23,528 nucleotides of DNA, taken from Tieghemiomyces parasiticus (Eukaryota; Kickxellomycota; Dimargaritomycetes; Dimargaritales; Dimargaritaceae). The stretch is taken from the NCBI GenBank assembly GCA_027575765.1, contig JANBPT010000775.1, forward strand, positions 1 to 23,528. The letters run 5' to 3'. The position numbers and the translations under genes were made by a program. How positions within the stretch are numbered: the stretch's first letter is position 1; each line of letters starts with the position of its first letter. The notes beneath the pieces were generated by a model, which was given only the letters and a program-made list of their open reading frames with translations, searched no databases and was not told the DNA's origin. Shown piece by piece: positions 23,281 through 23,528 of this stretch.

Positions 23281-23528
23281 GATCAGGTAATCTAAGACCG
23301 AATTCAAGTCTCTCAATGTTTTTGCATAGAGTAGGAATCTGATGGCTCAAGAAGGAGAATCAGGGCCAGGGAAAAAACAGGAGGAGTGGTGGGGGTGGCA
23401 ACAGCCCTAAGGGCAGCTGGGAGGGAGTTAATGTAGATAGAATACAAGTGAGGACTGAGCACAGAGCCCTGAAGCACACCTGTAGTGGGGGAAAAGGGGG
23501 AGGAGGAAAAGTTGGATAGCACCACTGA
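23281..23528 (-). pseudogene. non-LTR reverse transcriptase relic, truncated at the window edge
   Basis: Reading in from the right edge on the minus strand, the frame gives FSPTTGVLQGSVLSPHLYSI followed by YINSLPAALR. This is RT motif 4/B and the following strand of LINE-type reverse transcriptases. After a frameshift the next recognisable piece is AIRFLLYA (about 23348-23325), where the catalytic YADD box should be. It runs straight into KTLRDLNSVLDYL instead, so both catalytic aspartates are missing, apparently by a small deletion. A stop also precedes AIRFLLYA in that frame. The 5' part of the element (endonuclease, RT palm start) would lie beyond the window. It is a dead copy of a mobile element. 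Confidence 0.75.

Overview
This window looks like nuclear DNA from a filamentous or early-diverging fungus. It carries intron-rich eukaryotic genes: 13 exon-intron junction pairs could be rebuilt by hand, with 11 introns of about 145-340 nt and GTRNGN donors. One gene is a PHO80/PCL-type cyclin, a fungal-type regulator, and another is an ORM-type sphingolipid regulator with a phosphorylatable N-terminus as in yeasts. The retroelement relics and protein style would fit Zoopagomycota or Mucoromycota, but that placement is inference; no rRNA or other marker is present. There are no operons, ribosome binding sites, CRISPR arrays or convincing tRNAs.

Layout. 1-2764: AT-rich, no intact gene, with a possible LINE-like scrap near 2315-2707. 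2765-6677 (minus): a four-exon REX1/RNH70-type DEDDh RNA exonuclease of about 1129 aa. 6678-14012: a gene desert of about 7.3 kb. It holds a 16-bp CACGTG-centred palindrome upstream of REX1, long homopolymer G and C runs, a GC-rich middle without genes, and a long pyrimidine-rich stretch (about 11.38-14.0 kb) leading to the next start codon. 14013-15386 (plus): an intronless PHO80/PCL-type cyclin with a long low-complexity tail. 15387-17166: intergenic, pyrimidine-rich just before the next gene. 17167-18390 (plus): a four-exon ORM/ORMDL homologue of 193 aa. 18391-18864: short convergent spacer. 18865-20690 (minus): a six-exon FabG/OAR1-like 3-oxoacyl-ACP reductase. 20764-23528: AT-rich relic DNA with a broken non-LTR reverse transcriptase at the right edge (minus) and a possible Gag-like scrap.

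The four genes act in separate processes: nuclear RNA 3' trimming, CDK control by nutrients or phosphate, feedback on serine palmitoyltransferase at the ER, and probably mitochondrial type II fatty acid synthesis. ORM and OAR1 are convergent neighbours and both concern lipids, but nothing in the sequence proves a functional link. I found no clearly new system. The points most worth checking are the REX1 exon hidden between introns, the competing starts of the OAR1-like gene, the very long pyrimidine-rich leader of the cyclin, the internal splice acceptor in ORM, and the catalytically dead RT relic.
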